A stretch of DNA of 64,000 nt, taken from positions 3,472,001 through 3,536,000 of the forward strand of contig OZ316896.1 in NCBI GenBank assembly GCA_973895155.1, given 5' to 3'. Made by a program: the position numbers and the translations under genes. Under the pieces are notes generated by a model. The model searched no databases and was not told the DNA's origin. It saw nothing but the letters and a program-made list of their open reading frames with translations. How positions within the stretch are numbered: the first letter of the stretch is position 1; each line of letters opens with the position of its first letter. Below, piece after piece: positions 1 through 10,973 of the stretch. The DNA is from Marsupella aquatica. Its lineage: Eukaryota; Marchantiophyta.

Positions 1-363
1 ATAACTTGAAATGTGAAGCTAAAAGAATACTCACTAGCTTACAATTTTCCATGTTGAATCGTGCAAGTACCTTCCTCGCATACTTGCCTTGATTCTAGCA
101 CAACTGTCCAATATCAGAGTTCCTAAAAATCTCCATCCCTAAGATCCTCTTGGCCTTACCAAGATCCTTCATCTTGAATTCAGAACTCAATTTCGCCTTG
201 AGTTTGTCAACCTCAAATTGATTTTTACCCACAATTAGCATGTCATCCACATAGAGAACCAAAATGATGAAACCAAACACATCATTCTTGACTGATTTTG
301 TATACACACAAGGGTCTACACCATCCTTGTAAAACCTTGAGCAAACATGAAATCATCAAACCG
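1..363 (-). pseudogene. Copia-1 reverse transcriptase fragment
   Basis: The translation contains the Copia RT palm with the YVDD catalytic box (LYVDDMLIVG), followed by the usual DLGKAKRILGMEI stretch. Just upstream, in a neighbouring frame, the residues YKDGVDPCVYTK can be read, so there is at least one frameshift near 340. After a stop codon at about 95 the frame continues with RKVLARFNMENCK, the normal next segment of Copia RT. The N-terminal half of RT is missing, replaced by the GC-rich block to the right; RNase H would lie off the left edge. Confidence 0.8.
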
Positions 364-375
364 TTTGTTTTTATG

Positions 376-1851
376 ACACGGGTAACGTGTCACCCCGCGT
401 GTCACTTAACAGAACACGGGTCCTAGATTAGGACTTATACTGTCATTAGGACCGTAGCTGTAGCGTAGAGTAGTACAAATAAGTGGTGGACCTTGCCACC
501 CAGTGCCCTCACCAATCCCAGCACTCGCGCCTAAATGCCCTTGGTGCTCAAACGCCTCCACAGAATATCTCGAGCAAGCACCCTAGTGCCCCTTGCACTA
601 CCAACGGCCCCTCCCATATAAAGCCACACTTGCTCTCCTACACAACCGCTACTCAACGGTCCTCACTATCTACACAAGCAACCAAGCATCTCGGTAAGTA
701 TCCTTCTGGATCTAGAACTTGCCAAGTCTAGCATCCTAACTCAAGCTCAACAGACGTTGGTAAATAGGTCAGCGATAGGTCCTCCCGATGCCATAAGCCA
801 GAACCAGAACCCACGCCCACTGTTCGTCCAGGACAGCTCCTTCCTTGGGTGCGGCCCGGGTTCCCCCTCGTACCTATCCATCACCAACTGACCACCCTGA
901 CCTTAGGACATGCTCATGGCCCAAGTAGCGTAGCTTGTTCTAAAGCTTGTCCCAAGCTTGTCTCAACACGTCGGGACCCGAACGGCCCTGACTCTAACAC
1001 CCACTCTCGGTTCGCCCCACTGATGGTCTAGGGACCGAACACTCTTGGGACTCAACCTCCACACCTACTTGGCCTTGCCTCCCCAACGCAAGCTCCCTTG
1101 GGAGGCTGAACGTAGCTTGGCTGCTGTTCGACAGGATTTGGCAAGCGGGCGAGCTAACACCCGCAAACCATGAGAACCCATGGCACCCCCAGACCCATGG
1201 TTTTCCTTAGTGTTGCGACCGCCGCGGCTCACAACTTTGGCTCGCCCTTAGCCCCCAGGAAGACATCACTCCCCTCATATATGCTTCAAGAGACCTGCCA
1301 CCCCCGGACCAGCTTTGGTCCCCAAACATTTGGCCCCCAATCCGGATCCCATCGCGCATAATGGGCGCGCCACCAATTGGCAATGCCCATAACTTCATTG
1401 GTAGGCATCCGCAAGCGGAGTGCCTTACCCCGTTGTGACCGGGCCGACCCCGTGCTCTGCCTAGGCCCTCAGGTCTGATCGCCGCTTGGGGCCCCCGACC
1501 AGCCCAAACCTGGATCAGGTTACAACTTACGCCCCAAGCGTCCGTTGCCAATGGCATCAACTCCATTGGCCTTGGGCCCAAGAGACGCTCACTCCCAAGC
1601 CCTCAAAACTTGGAGCCCTTCCGACGGTCCGGACGGCCATCCTTGAGCCCGGCCCATTTCTCCTTGACCCTACCAGCCATAGGCTAGTCCATGTCCTTAG
1701 TGTGTGTCCCCAGCTTAGCCCCTTGCCTTGCTAGTGCCACATCTCATTGCTCACAAGTCTCCCCATGCTAAGTCCTCCCCGGATGGCCTATCCAGGCCTG
1801 GACCATAAGGGAGCTCGTCGTCGGAGTCAGCAACTTGGACTCCAATTTGGA
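376..1851. mobile_element. GC-rich LTR-like insertion between Copia-1 RT and integrase
   Basis: Block of about 1.48 kb with composition unlike its flanks (C-rich on the plus strand). It interrupts Copia pol. It starts at a small inverted motif (TGACACGGGTAACGTGTCA, 388-406) and holds a TATA-like CCATATAAAGCC near 613-624. No coding frame resembles a known protein. A solo LTR of another retrotransposon would fit the size, promoter motif and position. Target repeats were not found, and about 1 kb of pol between integrase and RT is missing, so insertion was accompanied by deletion. Boundaries are approximate. Confidence 0.35.
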
Positions 1852-2819
1852 TCAAAGCTGGGAAGGTGTAAGTACATAAGCATCACATCCAAAAATCCTC
1901 AGATGTGAGTAATCTGCCAGACACCCGTACCTCATTTCAAATGACGTCTTGAATCCAATAGAACTTGATGGAGAGAAATTTACCAAATAAGCTGTAGTGT
2001 TGACAGCTTCAGCCCAAAACTCATGTGGTAAGCATGATTGACTCAACATACTCCTTGAGCGTTCCAATAGTGTTTGGTTGAGCCTCTCAGAAACACCATT
2101 TTGTTGAGGAGTATAACTTGTTGTGAGATGGCGTGTAATCCCCTGCTCCTTACAATATGTTCCAAATTCCCGGAACTGTATTCACCGCCGTTATCCGATC
2201 AAAGATATCTCACCTTATGACCAGTCTGATTCTCAACTTGGGCTTTCCACTGCTTAAAAGTGGCAAAAACATTAGACTTATTGTGTAGAAAGTATATCCA
2301 CACATACCTTGAGTAATCGTCTATGAACGTGACATAGTATAACCGTCTAGAGTGTGAGGGAGTAGGGGGTGGTCCCCACACATCACTATGTACATACTCA
2401 AGTACCTTCTTGCTGGTGTGAGTTTCAACTCCAAAGGGTTTCCTGTGCTGCTTCCCAAGCACACAATGCTCACAAAATTCTAACTTACAAGATTGTAAAT
2501 TAGAAAGTAATTCCTTTTTTTTAAGAACAGTCAAACCTTTTTCACTCATGTGGCCCAAATAGCAGTGCCATACTGCCGTCTCCTCATGAGATAAGGTTAC
2601 ATTGGCTTCATCACAAACTACATTGCCCTCCAAAATGTATAGATTTGTATGTCTCTTTCCCTTCAATACAACTTTAGTACCAGTTGAAACCTGAAGGACA
2701 CCATTAGCAGAACTCCACCGATGGCCATTTACTTCTAAAACTCCAAATGAAATGAGATTTTTCTTCATGCTGGGAATATGTCTCACATTCCTCAACGTTC
2801 TCACAACACCATCAAACAT
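1852..2819 (-). pseudogene. Copia-1 GAG-pre-integrase and integrase
   Basis: From 2819 leftward: a protease-end/GAG-pre-integrase region (VWHCYLGHMSEKGL), the integrase zinc site (CEHCVLGKQHR), and the catalytic core (HSDVWGPPPTPS, YYVTFIDDYSRYVWIYF, then SDNGGEY and TPQQNGVSERLNQTLLE). The core ends with HEFWAEAVNTTAYLVN and LRIFGCDAYV. The first open frame stops at 2199 within the D-N-G-G-E region and the rest continues in other frames, so there are one or two frameshifts between 2199 and 2100. The metal-binding D, D and E motifs are all recognisable. The strand matches the gag to the right and the RT to the left. Confidence 0.85.
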
Positions 2820-3048
2820 CTGAAATCTAAGAGATCCAAGTCCAACTACTTGGATCCATTAGATCGCGATTTTCCTCTGGATTTAGATCTGCCCCGTGAT
2901 GTAAATCTAAATCTGTTCTACCCATTCGTGCGCTGCACTGGTCTTCCATGGTTCACATTCAACGCAGTACCAAAAGAAGATGTTGTGTGTGCTTGATCCA
3001 GCTTCTTCTGCATGTGCATCATCAAACAGTAGAGAACTCACCACCTCA

Positions 3049-3600
3049 TCATACGAAATGGACTTCAAATCTTTGTACAAGAGCACCTATTTTAAGCCCT
3101 GATAAGATGGGGGTAAGGAGCTTAATTAGCAGAAGCAAGGCCTTATCCTCATCTTCAACTTCCTTACTCAGGTTTGACAGATCCACCGCCAGGCTGTCAA
3201 ACTCATCCAGGTGATCCTGCAGCCTCGCCTGTAGCTTGCTCCCTTCCTTGAGCCTGAGGCTCATCAAGAGAGACTTCTTGTACAGTCGGTCTGATGCATC
3301 TTCCCGATAGTACTTCTCTCTAAGGGCCTTGAAGAATGATGTGCAATCTGCATAATCATCCAGCTTCTTGATGATATGAGGCTTGAGGTATAGCATTACC
3401 GCATTGACAACAATCACCTGCTCTTGTCTCCACTGCTTCACATAAATCTCCTCCTCTCCATCATACTGCTCTCGCAAAGAGAGCATATGAGCTAAGTCCA
3501 TGGCCCAAAGAACACCCTTCACTTGCTTCTCCCAAAGCAAGTAGTCAGTACGGCCATCGTACTTCTCTACCTCAAACTTCACTCCTTCGAATCTCGCCAT
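3049..3600 (-). pseudogene. Copia-1 gag (UBN2-type nucleocapsid precursor)
   Basis: Open frame 3744-3049; the likely start is the methionine at 3600, giving MARFEGVKFEVEKYDG, the usual beginning of a plant Copia gag (binding of a 'kYDGrtdYllWe' segment). The body has the UBN2/retrotrans_gag features: W-x-x-Q, LREKYY and the L-Q-x-H-L-D-x-F-D-x-L region. The zinc knuckle and protease expected before 2819 are only traces (2820-3048), so this part is degenerate. About 184 residues are open. Confidence 0.75.
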
Positions 3601-4655
3601 CTCTCTCTTCTTCCCAACTACCAACAGGTCTAGTAGTAGAACAGTTTTCTCCATTGCACGCCGCACCGGTGATCGTACCGGTGTTACTTGTTCCTCCTCA
3701 AATGGTATCAGCTCTTCCTCAGACTCTCCGTTTAACTGTTGCAAACCTAAAGCTCCACCGACGTCAATTCTTCCAGTATTCTCCGAGTCACTCTGAATAT
3801 GAGAAAATCATGAAAAAATGTCTTTTTTCAAAAATTCTCATAAAACTCAAAATTTAACACCGCCGCGTAGCCCACAAAGCTAGGAGTCCAACGTTGAAAG
3901 TCAAAATCAAAATTGAAAATTGACGGAAAAGTTATTCAAATTTTGGTTGGGGTGGGTAAAATCTTGGGAAACTCCCCCGTTTTAACCACCTTAGGGAATA
4001 ACCAAAATACCTAGTATAACCCGTCATCGGAATTGAGATTTGATTGGTGCGCCGCATTGCTAACTTGAATGGCTACGACCTCGCCAAAAAAGAACCAAAA
4101 TAATTATTGTTTGGCGCACAGAATCTTTGTTGGATGGCCAAAAAAAAGCTCTATGTTTTTTGGGAATAATCCTGCACAGTTTGACAGGGCTCAAAGGGGG
4201 CCGGTCCCCCTGTCAAAGCGGTTAAAATGGAGGGCGGCATGTCCCGGCACAAGGGAGAACCAATAAGAGGGAAAAAAAGGTAAAAAGTGGGCCGTAAAGG
4301 GGGTGTTTAAGCCTCTTACCAAAAGGTGGTATAAATGGTCAGGGATACATAGTGGGCGAGGAGTAGGGGGCATAAAGGGGGTGGCGTGCGTGCAGCTACA
4401 GCTACGTATGCAGTTGGATACAGGGTGGCGGGGCATACCATCTCCGTGCGTTGGAGAGGGGCGCCAGCAGGAGGCGGTCGCAAAGGGGCAGGGCATGGCA
4501 GGGCCGATCGGAGGGAGAAACCAGCCCCTGGTGAGCGCACGGTCACGCGTAAGCGCCGGCCGGCGCTCGTGACCAGCCGAAGGGAGAAACGGGGGTGAAA
4601 ATGGGGGAGTATCGGGGGAAACACGCTGACCAACCAAACAAGAAGTGTGACGACC
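3601..4655. other. Non-coding segment, probably Copia-1 leader; left flank of the 12.3-kb element
   Basis: No protein signal. 3780-4170 is AT-rich; 4180-4640 is GC-rich, with overlapping short open frames on both strands that are compositional. At 4620-4666 there is a small tandem repeat of an ACCAAACRAGAAGTGTG motif. The GC-rich end matches the composition seen beyond the right end of the inserted element, in keeping with one interrupted leader, but part of this stretch could be a separate insertion. Confidence 0.4.
4180..4217. repeat. Strong hairpin, 10-bp perfect arms
   Basis: TTTGACAGGG at 4180-4189 is matched by CCCTGTCAAA at 4208-4217. The loop contains GGGGGCCGGTCCCC, itself nearly self-complementary, so a long stem-loop could form. 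Function unknown. Confidence 0.6.
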
Positions 4656-4666
4656 AAACGAGAAGT
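4656..4666 (+). repeat. Left target-site duplication candidate (AAACGAGAAGT)
   Basis: The same 11 bases occur at 16989-16999, exactly where AT-rich element sequence changes back to GC-rich flank. Direct repeats of 9-11 bp are typical of MULE-like and some other cut-and-paste transposons. Confidence 0.5.
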
Positions 4667-4970
4667 GTGTTTTGATTTTCGCAAAAAAATGGCAAAAAAT
4701 ATCTTAAATTGATATCAAAAACACAAATTCTTAGATATATGCAAAATTGGATCCAACATCAAATTCCAAATTGAGATACTTTTTGACAAAAAATGGAAAA
4801 TCACTAAAATCTTGGATTTTAGAACAATTGATCCCAAAAATATTTGTCAAACAGAAAACCCATAAAACAATGATTTTCAAGTCCTATTTCCGCACACTAA
4901 ATCAATTCGCCCGGAAAAACTTGAATAACACAAATCTCCATTTGACAAGCAAATCATTCAAACCCAAAAT

Positions 4971-4987
4971 GGGATACGCCGTATCCC
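4971..4987. repeat. Outermost left palindrome, GGGATACGCCGTATCCC
   Basis: Perfect 7-bp arms around GCC. The identical 17-mer occurs at 16477-16493 and 16854-16870, the latter being the outermost copy at the other end of the element. Confidence 0.85.
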
Positions 4988-5244
4988 GTTTTAGATTCAT
5001 CCGTTGAAAATCAAACAAAAACACGCTAAGTTGATCATTTGGGGCCTTTAGTTATCATATCGGCTAAACTAGATTTGAATGTTTATCAAAGGTAAAACGA
5101 TGTATTGCATAAACTTTACTAGCGACCACGGTTGACCAACGCAGTCAATTAAGTTAACTCAAGTAGATGGTTGGACATATTGTAGACCGTTTATTTCCCA
5201 ACCGCCAACCTCCATCTAACAAATTAGAGATATGAATACCAACA

Positions 5245-5421
5245 AGGATCCATGGATCCCATTTTATTTCCCAAGTCCAAAAAGAACTTAGCCAAAAGTC
5301 GGGGTGAATACGAAATGGGATCCACGGATCCCATTTGGTATTCACCCTTCCAAATTTGCCATTGTCGAACCCCCGCGTTGCTAAATCAACGTTTGAATAC
5401 CAATCGGGATCCATGGATCCC
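5245..5421. repeat. Palindrome cluster P2-P4 (GGGATCC-NN-GGATCCC)
   Basis: Three copies at 5246, 5317 and 5406, centred on AT, AC and AT, each a pair of GGATCC hexamers. They lie just upstream of the TATA box of the plus-strand gene, so binding sites for an element-encoded protein are a reasonable guess. Confidence 0.8.
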
Positions 5422-5549
5422 ATTGTCCGATCCAACTCAAGAAACAAACAATTTTGGAATACTCTTTTCTCTCAAAGATCAATTTTCTTCTCGTTTAAAG
5501 ATTTGTACGGACCAATGAATGGAAGCCACGTGGACACATTCCCAAAAAC

Positions 5550-5557
5550 TATATAAG
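5550..5557 (+). promoter_or_regulatory. TATA box of ORF1/DUF7869 gene (TATATAAG)
   Basis: Canonical TATA sequence 149 bp before the ATG at 5706, downstream of palindromes P2-P4. A start site near 5580-5590 would be expected. Confidence 0.5.
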
Positions 5558-5705
5558 AACAAGCTTGCATATGATTCTGTCTTCAGTTTTTACAACTCAT
5601 TTTAGGTTCTCAAATAGTGAGTCTCTATTTTCCTAGATTGGAGTCACCGGAACGTTCCACTCCCCATAGGAATCCTTAGTCTTATAGAACCTTGATACTA
5701 TCTCA

Positions 5706-6720
5706 ATGGCGTCTTCAGGTGACAAGTCTATTTACAGTTCTGATGCATCTTTGCCAGATGTTGTTCGCAAATTCATTCCATCTCGTTTGATGAAGGAGCT
5801 TCCAGTTTCACAAAGAGTTTTGTCAGAGATGTCATTTTCATCAGATTCAGAGAGTTCAGGGTCTGATTCCGAGTCTGGGAGAAGTGTTGTTGGAGCTCCA
5901 ACATCTTATTATGTTTCTCCAAGTAAACCACTTATACAACATTTGCTTGGGAGAAAAGCCACTGTCATACCCTTAGGTCAGACTAGCTCACCGCAAACCC
6001 CTCCAGATGCACCCAAATGTCGGCCTCAGTTTCTAATGCCAAGAACAATGTTGCCATGTAGGCCCGCCAAGAGATCTCCTCTAGTTTTCCCGATGTCGCG
6101 TCCTCTTGGAGTCCAGATAGCTTTGTCTAGTGTGCAATCGTAGTTTGAGCGAATGAGAAGTTCGACGGTGCTAGAAGTGTCGGCCGCACGAAGAATATCC
6201 AGAGGGATCCCTACTCGAAGTTTGTGGAATGGAGAGCGGGAATTGCCAATTTCATCTCCTTCGCTACCAAATTCCATTAGTGGAATACCAAGTGGGATCC
6301 GTGGATCCCATTTGGTATTCCCTCCTGGAATTTTACTAAATGGCGAGCCAAAATTGCAAATCGAGCAACCTTCGCCTACTGATTTGGTGGGAGGAATGCA
6401 AAATGGGATCCGTGGATCCCACTTGGTATCCCCTCCTGGAATTTTACCAAATGTTGAGCCCGAATTGCGAAGCAATCAAACTTCGTTAGTCGCTTTGGGC
6501 GGAGGAATGAGACAAGGGATCCGTGGATCCCACTTTGTTTTACCCAATGGAAAATTGTCAAGCGCTGCCATAGAACCACAAGTGGGGCAGCTCTCACTTT
6601 GAAGTCCAAGTGGACGAATACGAGTTGGGATCCACGGATCCCATTCTGTGTTCCCATCGGTGATTTTGCCTAGTGGTCAATCAAACGTCAACTTTGGGCT
6701 TCGAAGCCCTTTGGCTTGAA
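5706..6720 (+). pseudogene. ORF1: Ser-rich N-terminus and four 37-residue repeats, two in-frame stops
   Basis: Open from ATG 5706 to TAG 6141, then open again in the same frame to TGA 6600 and again to 6718. The first part (145 residues) is Ser-rich and acidic with no recognised domain. The second part has repeats of exactly 111 bp (37 codons), each starting with the palindrome, which reads G-I-R/H-G-S-H in this frame, followed by a PPGIL-N-G/V-E-like segment. Conserved frame over four units suggests it was once translated as the N-terminal exon of the DUF7869 protein. Because the palindrome leaves both strands open, coding status is not certain. Confidence 0.5.
6275..6660. repeat. Palindrome array P5-P8, exact 111-bp period
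   Basis: Cores GGGATCC-NN-GGATCCC begin at 6294, 6405, 6516 and 6627 (centres GT, GT, GT, AC). In P5 the dyad extends to about 19 bp per arm, with outer arm GGAATACCAAGTGGGATCC and one mismatch. Spacer sequence between P7 and P8 has diverged from the earlier spacers, but the period is unchanged. Confidence 0.85.
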
Positions 6721-6793
6721 TGCAGTGTGAGGTTGCTGGATCTTTGGTAGCCCTTTGGCTTGAATGCAGCATTTGTGATCTCCTTCCTCCCTT

Positions 6794-7614
6794 TTGATCA
6801 AGTGTCACAAATGCTGCAGGTGTCCATCAAATTCCTCACAGATTGTTGCGAAGTGCGTTGCCACAAACTTGCCCAAAAAATTCAAGGCTAGAGGAAAATT
6901 GAAGGTTGTTCAGAGACTATTCAATGGTCAGGATGATCCGTCTAGTCGAGAGACACCAAGGCAAGGAGTACATTCTCAGAGACAAGTGGGGAATACTCAT
7001 GTAGAAGCAAGGAATATCGGTAGAAGATTTCAGAGAAGAAATCTTCGGGTACCAATTTCTTTTCCAGAAGAATCTAAAGAAGAATCAGAGGTACCAGCCA
7101 ATGCCGGGGAGATGCCATAGGGACTGTTGAAATCTCAAATATTGTTAAAGAGGTCCTTGGTCGCGAGAGTGCTCACGAACCAGTCTTAGAAAGTGTAGAG
7201 AGTGAAAGTAATACCGGAGAAGATCAAGATACTTTTGTTTTAAGTTCAATGAGTCCCATGGAAAGTAGTGGAGGAGTGAATTCTCCCGACACAATACAGG
7301 ATAGAGTAGAGGTGAGAAGACCAAGCAAAAAAATTAGAGACCAGATGATTTGTAAAGATAGGCTTATCAATACGAACTTGAAAAAACAAAAAATTAAAGA
7401 TATTTTTAAGTATTCCTGTTGTGACAAGTTTTGCTTGAGGTCTTTAGGTCTAGAAGAATGTTGGAAACAATGTAAGTATTATTTTGGTCTCTCACACTCA
7501 CAAAAAAGCATTCTTTTGCGAGGATGTATTATGAGTAATTATAATACTTCCCGTGGATATAGTGTGAATGGACAAACTATTTGTAGAGGAGGTTCAAGAA
7601 ACTATATTCCATAG
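6794..7614 (+). pseudogene. Middle part of DUF7869-type gene (Lys/Glu-rich, then Cys-rich segment)
   Basis: 6794-7120 is open (residues such as LPKKFKARGKLKVVQRLF and a Glu/Ser-rich end). Around 7110 the frame shifts by one and coding continues (GTVEISNIVKEVLGRESAHEP) into 7249-7614. That part has a basic RRPSKKIRDQ stretch and a Cys-rich block (YSCCDKFC, LEECWKQCKYYF) of the kind that precedes DUF7869 in transposon-encoded proteins. A probable splice acceptor (AAATGCTGCAG) ends at 6818. Stop at 7612. Confidence 0.55.
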
Positions 7615-7659
7615 GGAATAATAGGCTACAATCCATGCAAACATGTTCACCAGGATTGA

Positions 7660-9689
7660 ACGAGATACATTTTGTAAGGAAGACTCGCCTTCATTTCTCA
7701 ACTTGGTGGAATGGTTGAAAGATTTCTTTCAAAAAAACATGGATAGTCTTCCCCATAAAGAAATTCATCACTTGCCAGACAATTAGACAAAGCAAGAGAT
7801 TCATGAAATCTTTCTCGCCGAAACAATCTTGCGGGAAGAGCAATATGTTACATATTCTTATTTCTTGCGCATTTGGAAGAAGAAGTTTTCAAATGTTTGG
7901 ATTCCCAAAAGGAGTCGTTTTTCCACTTGTTGTCCATGTACCGAATTCAAGGCTCTTCGAGACAAAGCAACGACAGAAGAAGATAAAAGTAAGTTCATTG
8001 TAACCTTACATTTGTGTCTAACTAAGATAGTGATAAGTTAGACACAATGATGAATAGATAATTTATTGATTACGCATGATTGTATTATTGCAAGAAAGTA
8101 TATCAACGCTCTTATGGAGCATCGAAGAGTACAATCACTCGAGAGGATGAAGTTGGCAAAGCATCGAAAGAAATGCTATGATGAACCCAACAAGTATTTG
8201 GGTATTTGTATTGACGGTATGGATCAAAAGAAAACTGAGCTACCACATTTTATTCGATGTCCAAAGAACATGGATGAGAAATATTTCATCCCTATACATG
8301 TTGTGGGTTGTCTTATCTTTAATAGAAAGCTTGCGGCAAAGTTTTTCTAACTTACCCCAACATCCACAATGATGCAAATCTCACCATTCATGTTATTCAA
8401 AATATTTTGAATACATGGGATGGGATATTGCCACGGGTATTATATCTTCAATTGGATAATACCACTAGGGAGAACAAGAATAAGTTCTTGATGGCTTATC
8501 TACACATGTTGGTAGATTTAAAGGTTTTTGACAAGATAAAAGTTGGCTTTTTGTTGGTTGGTCATATGCATGACCAAATAGATCAGATGTTTAGCAAGTT
8601 CTCATCTAGATTAAATAAGCATAAAGCATTTTGCTTAGATACTCTTGTGGATATTCTACAACGGACATATTCTCCTCAAGCAGATGTAATTTTTGTGGAT
8701 GAAGTTGTGGACTTCAGAAAATTTGTGAATGAGACCGACCAACCAAATGACAACAGAGTTTCAGGTCGAGTTTTGAGAGATCTCAACCTCATAACTTTTC
8801 AAAGACAATTCAGATTCAAGCGAGGCATTGTAGATGACAACGAAGTGACCATGTTTCATGGGAAACATCTATCTACAACCTTTGATTGGGGAGACGTGGT
8901 AGCATTTGTCAACTACATCCCCACTTCAAGAATGTGGGTTGTAGCACAAATGTCACTAAAGTCAGCAAAAGGTGTTGAACGGGATGATGATTTGATGGAC
9001 TCAAATGGTGCATTATCCATTCTGGTGAAATATCAAAAAGCAATTCAAGAGGGATTCAATTACTTTGACGATGAAGATAAACTATGGTGGATGACATTCT
9101 TTGAGAAGCAAATGATGTTATCAAAAACCACTTAGAGGAGGGTGAGTGGTTATTTGAATGGGTTTGGCCACAACAAAATGAAAGGCGTGGACTTGGTGGT
9201 GTGTCAAAAAATCAGATTTCGAAGTTCGAAGATGTTGACCCAACTCTAGTTGATAAGGTTGTAGGACCACAGAGGATTATTTACTCAGGTCCTCGGCGAA
9301 AGCAACCTGAACTTGGAGATTTCAAAGATATGAAAGTGAACAACAAATGGTCAATGATATGCGTAGCAGCACACAAAGATCCAGAAGGCAAGTTATTTTG
9401 GATGGCAAAGGTGTCAAAGATTTTGACAAAAAGAGAAAACATTCCGGAAAGAATCAAAATCACGTGGTACACAACTGAGGCAAGTGCTGAGACTGCAATT
9501 GATGGAAAATATTTTCCAGAAAAAGATAATGTATCTAATAGACTTTGTCAAGATGAACTTGTTTTGTCGTCAACAGCAATATATGCATACAATTTTGCGC
9601 TTTTGACAAATAACCAAATAGTAGCAAAAACAAAGAAGATTATAGAGGCTGCTATTTTAGAGCGAGGTTCTGTATCTTCAGAAGATTGA
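7660..9689 (+). pseudogene. DUF7869-type transposase-like core
   Basis: Recognised by the ordered signatures of this family: ILREEQYVTYSYFLRIWKKKF and VWIPKRSRFSTCCPC, then YLGICIDGMDQKKTELPHF, LQLDNTTRENKNKFLMAYL and GHMHDQIDQMFSKFS. The Asp residues in IDGMDQ, LQLDN and DQID look like an RNase H-like catalytic core, though a nuclease role is inferred. A C-terminal region continues to 9689. Breaks: in-frame TAG at about 7784 (probably TGG), a one-base shift in a T run at 8342-8346, and a frameshift at about 9110. A short intron lies at about 7990-8065. The gene ends 14 bp from the stop of the opposing minus-strand gene. Confidence 0.7.
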
Positions 9690-9703
9690 GTTTCATTTAC
9701 TAA

Positions 9704-10642
9704 TTAGACTAGTAATGCTGATACATGCATTAATTTAATAACTCTATCTCTGATCACCTTTCGCAAGTGGCATGCTTGGGTGGGGTTGTACCAATCTCTT
9801 GTAAATAAAGACTCTGCGGATATAGATTTTGAATTATTCCATTGAACTCTAATTTGATCCATGTTGTGTAGGACAAATAAACCACAATCTGTGGTATTTG
9901 GTTGTTGTGGCACCTGAAAAAAACATGGTGTATTTTAGTATAATTCATAAATATGTTTTTCAACCCAAAAAGAATTAAAAATCAAATAAATCACATACCT
10001 TTGGATTCCATATCTCCATAACACCCAATGACACTTTTCCAAAAAATAGTTCCCATTCTATTGTGAAATATCTGCAAGTCATTGAAAGCGATTCCTTAGT
10101 CAGTAGCATTTATAATCACATGAATTAAATAATCTCATTTGAAAAACAAATAGTAGAAGATAAAGTTAAGTCTTTCACCTTTTCAGTGCCGATTCAATTA
10201 CACAAGTTTCATGTAGACCAACAAGTGAGTCTAGATGATACATTTGGATCAAAGATTGAGATCGATCCAAACATATGACAACCAAACTCCAATGGCCACT
10301 CATGTGAATTGGCATAAGAATAACCTCAATCTTGGAAAACGGTGGCTTGTAATAAGCTCGCATTTTCTATAAAGATTCTTTAAGGGATTCATGTGTTGGT
10401 TCTTTTTCAATCCTTGAAACCATCCAAGGATAAAAAAAGGAGGATAACGTGTTTACCATTGGAGCAAGATCTCCCTGTTCTTCTATTTGGGACTTTGGGT
10501 AAAATTCCATAATTTTGTCACCCAAATATTGGTCGGGTTCAAGTTGTTCCAATGTTTCTTGATTGAGGAGATGACCAACAAAAGGATTGTGCAAAAATCT
10601 ATGAAGAACACTTTTCAATTCAATAACCTCCTTTGATGGATC
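9704..10642 (-). pseudogene. Ulp1/C48 SUMO-protease domain
   Basis: Exon 10642-10179 begins DPSKEVIELKSVL and holds LEPDQYLGDKIMEFY, the substrate-side motif of Ulp1 proteases. It continues to ILMPIHMSGHWSLVVICLD (catalytic His) and YHLDSL (catalytic Asp). The next exon (10071-9999) encodes YFTIEWELFFGKVSLGVMEI; the last (9913-9704) starts VPQQPNTTDCGLFVL, supplying the Gln and nucleophilic Cys. The order H-D-Q-C is complete. An in-frame TAG (10367-10369, between ESLKESL and KMRAYYK) interrupts it. Such proteases cleave SUMO or related conjugates and are frequent transposon cargo. Confidence 0.8.
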
Positions 10643-10973
10643 CTGCAAGGACATTATTGTCACATAAGACTTAACATATAAATCTATTTCAATATTTCCG
10701 GAAGTTCATATACATTTTGGGGGAAATCTCAATTGCAGCAAACTAATCTCAAAATAATCTCTACACCTCAAGGAATGAGCCAAGATCTAATGCCGGAGCT
10801 TCTGCTTCCTCTTCCTCCTACTCCTCGTCTTCATCTGCATCATCATCATTCTCGGCCGTGGTTGTAATGATGCAAGGTCCGGTGGTGAGAGTGCTTGTCA
10901 TACCACCAATCGGTGGTTGTATCTCAAAACTCATCGGCCCTGTACCCTCCTCAATTGCTTCCTCATTCAAGTC

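Noticed and set aside
1207-1581. 124-residue minus-strand frame in the GC-rich block
   Set aside because: Low-complexity composition, overlaps other frames, no recognisable motif.
3686-3697. TGGTATCAGCTC on the plus strand as a second primer-binding site
   Set aside because: Lies in sequence read on the minus strand with no LTR end next to it, and mismatches the tRNA end.
4191-4684. Overlapping frames of up to 148 residues in the GC-rich stretch
   Set aside because: Open on both strands in several frames because AT-rich stop codons are rare there; no domain.
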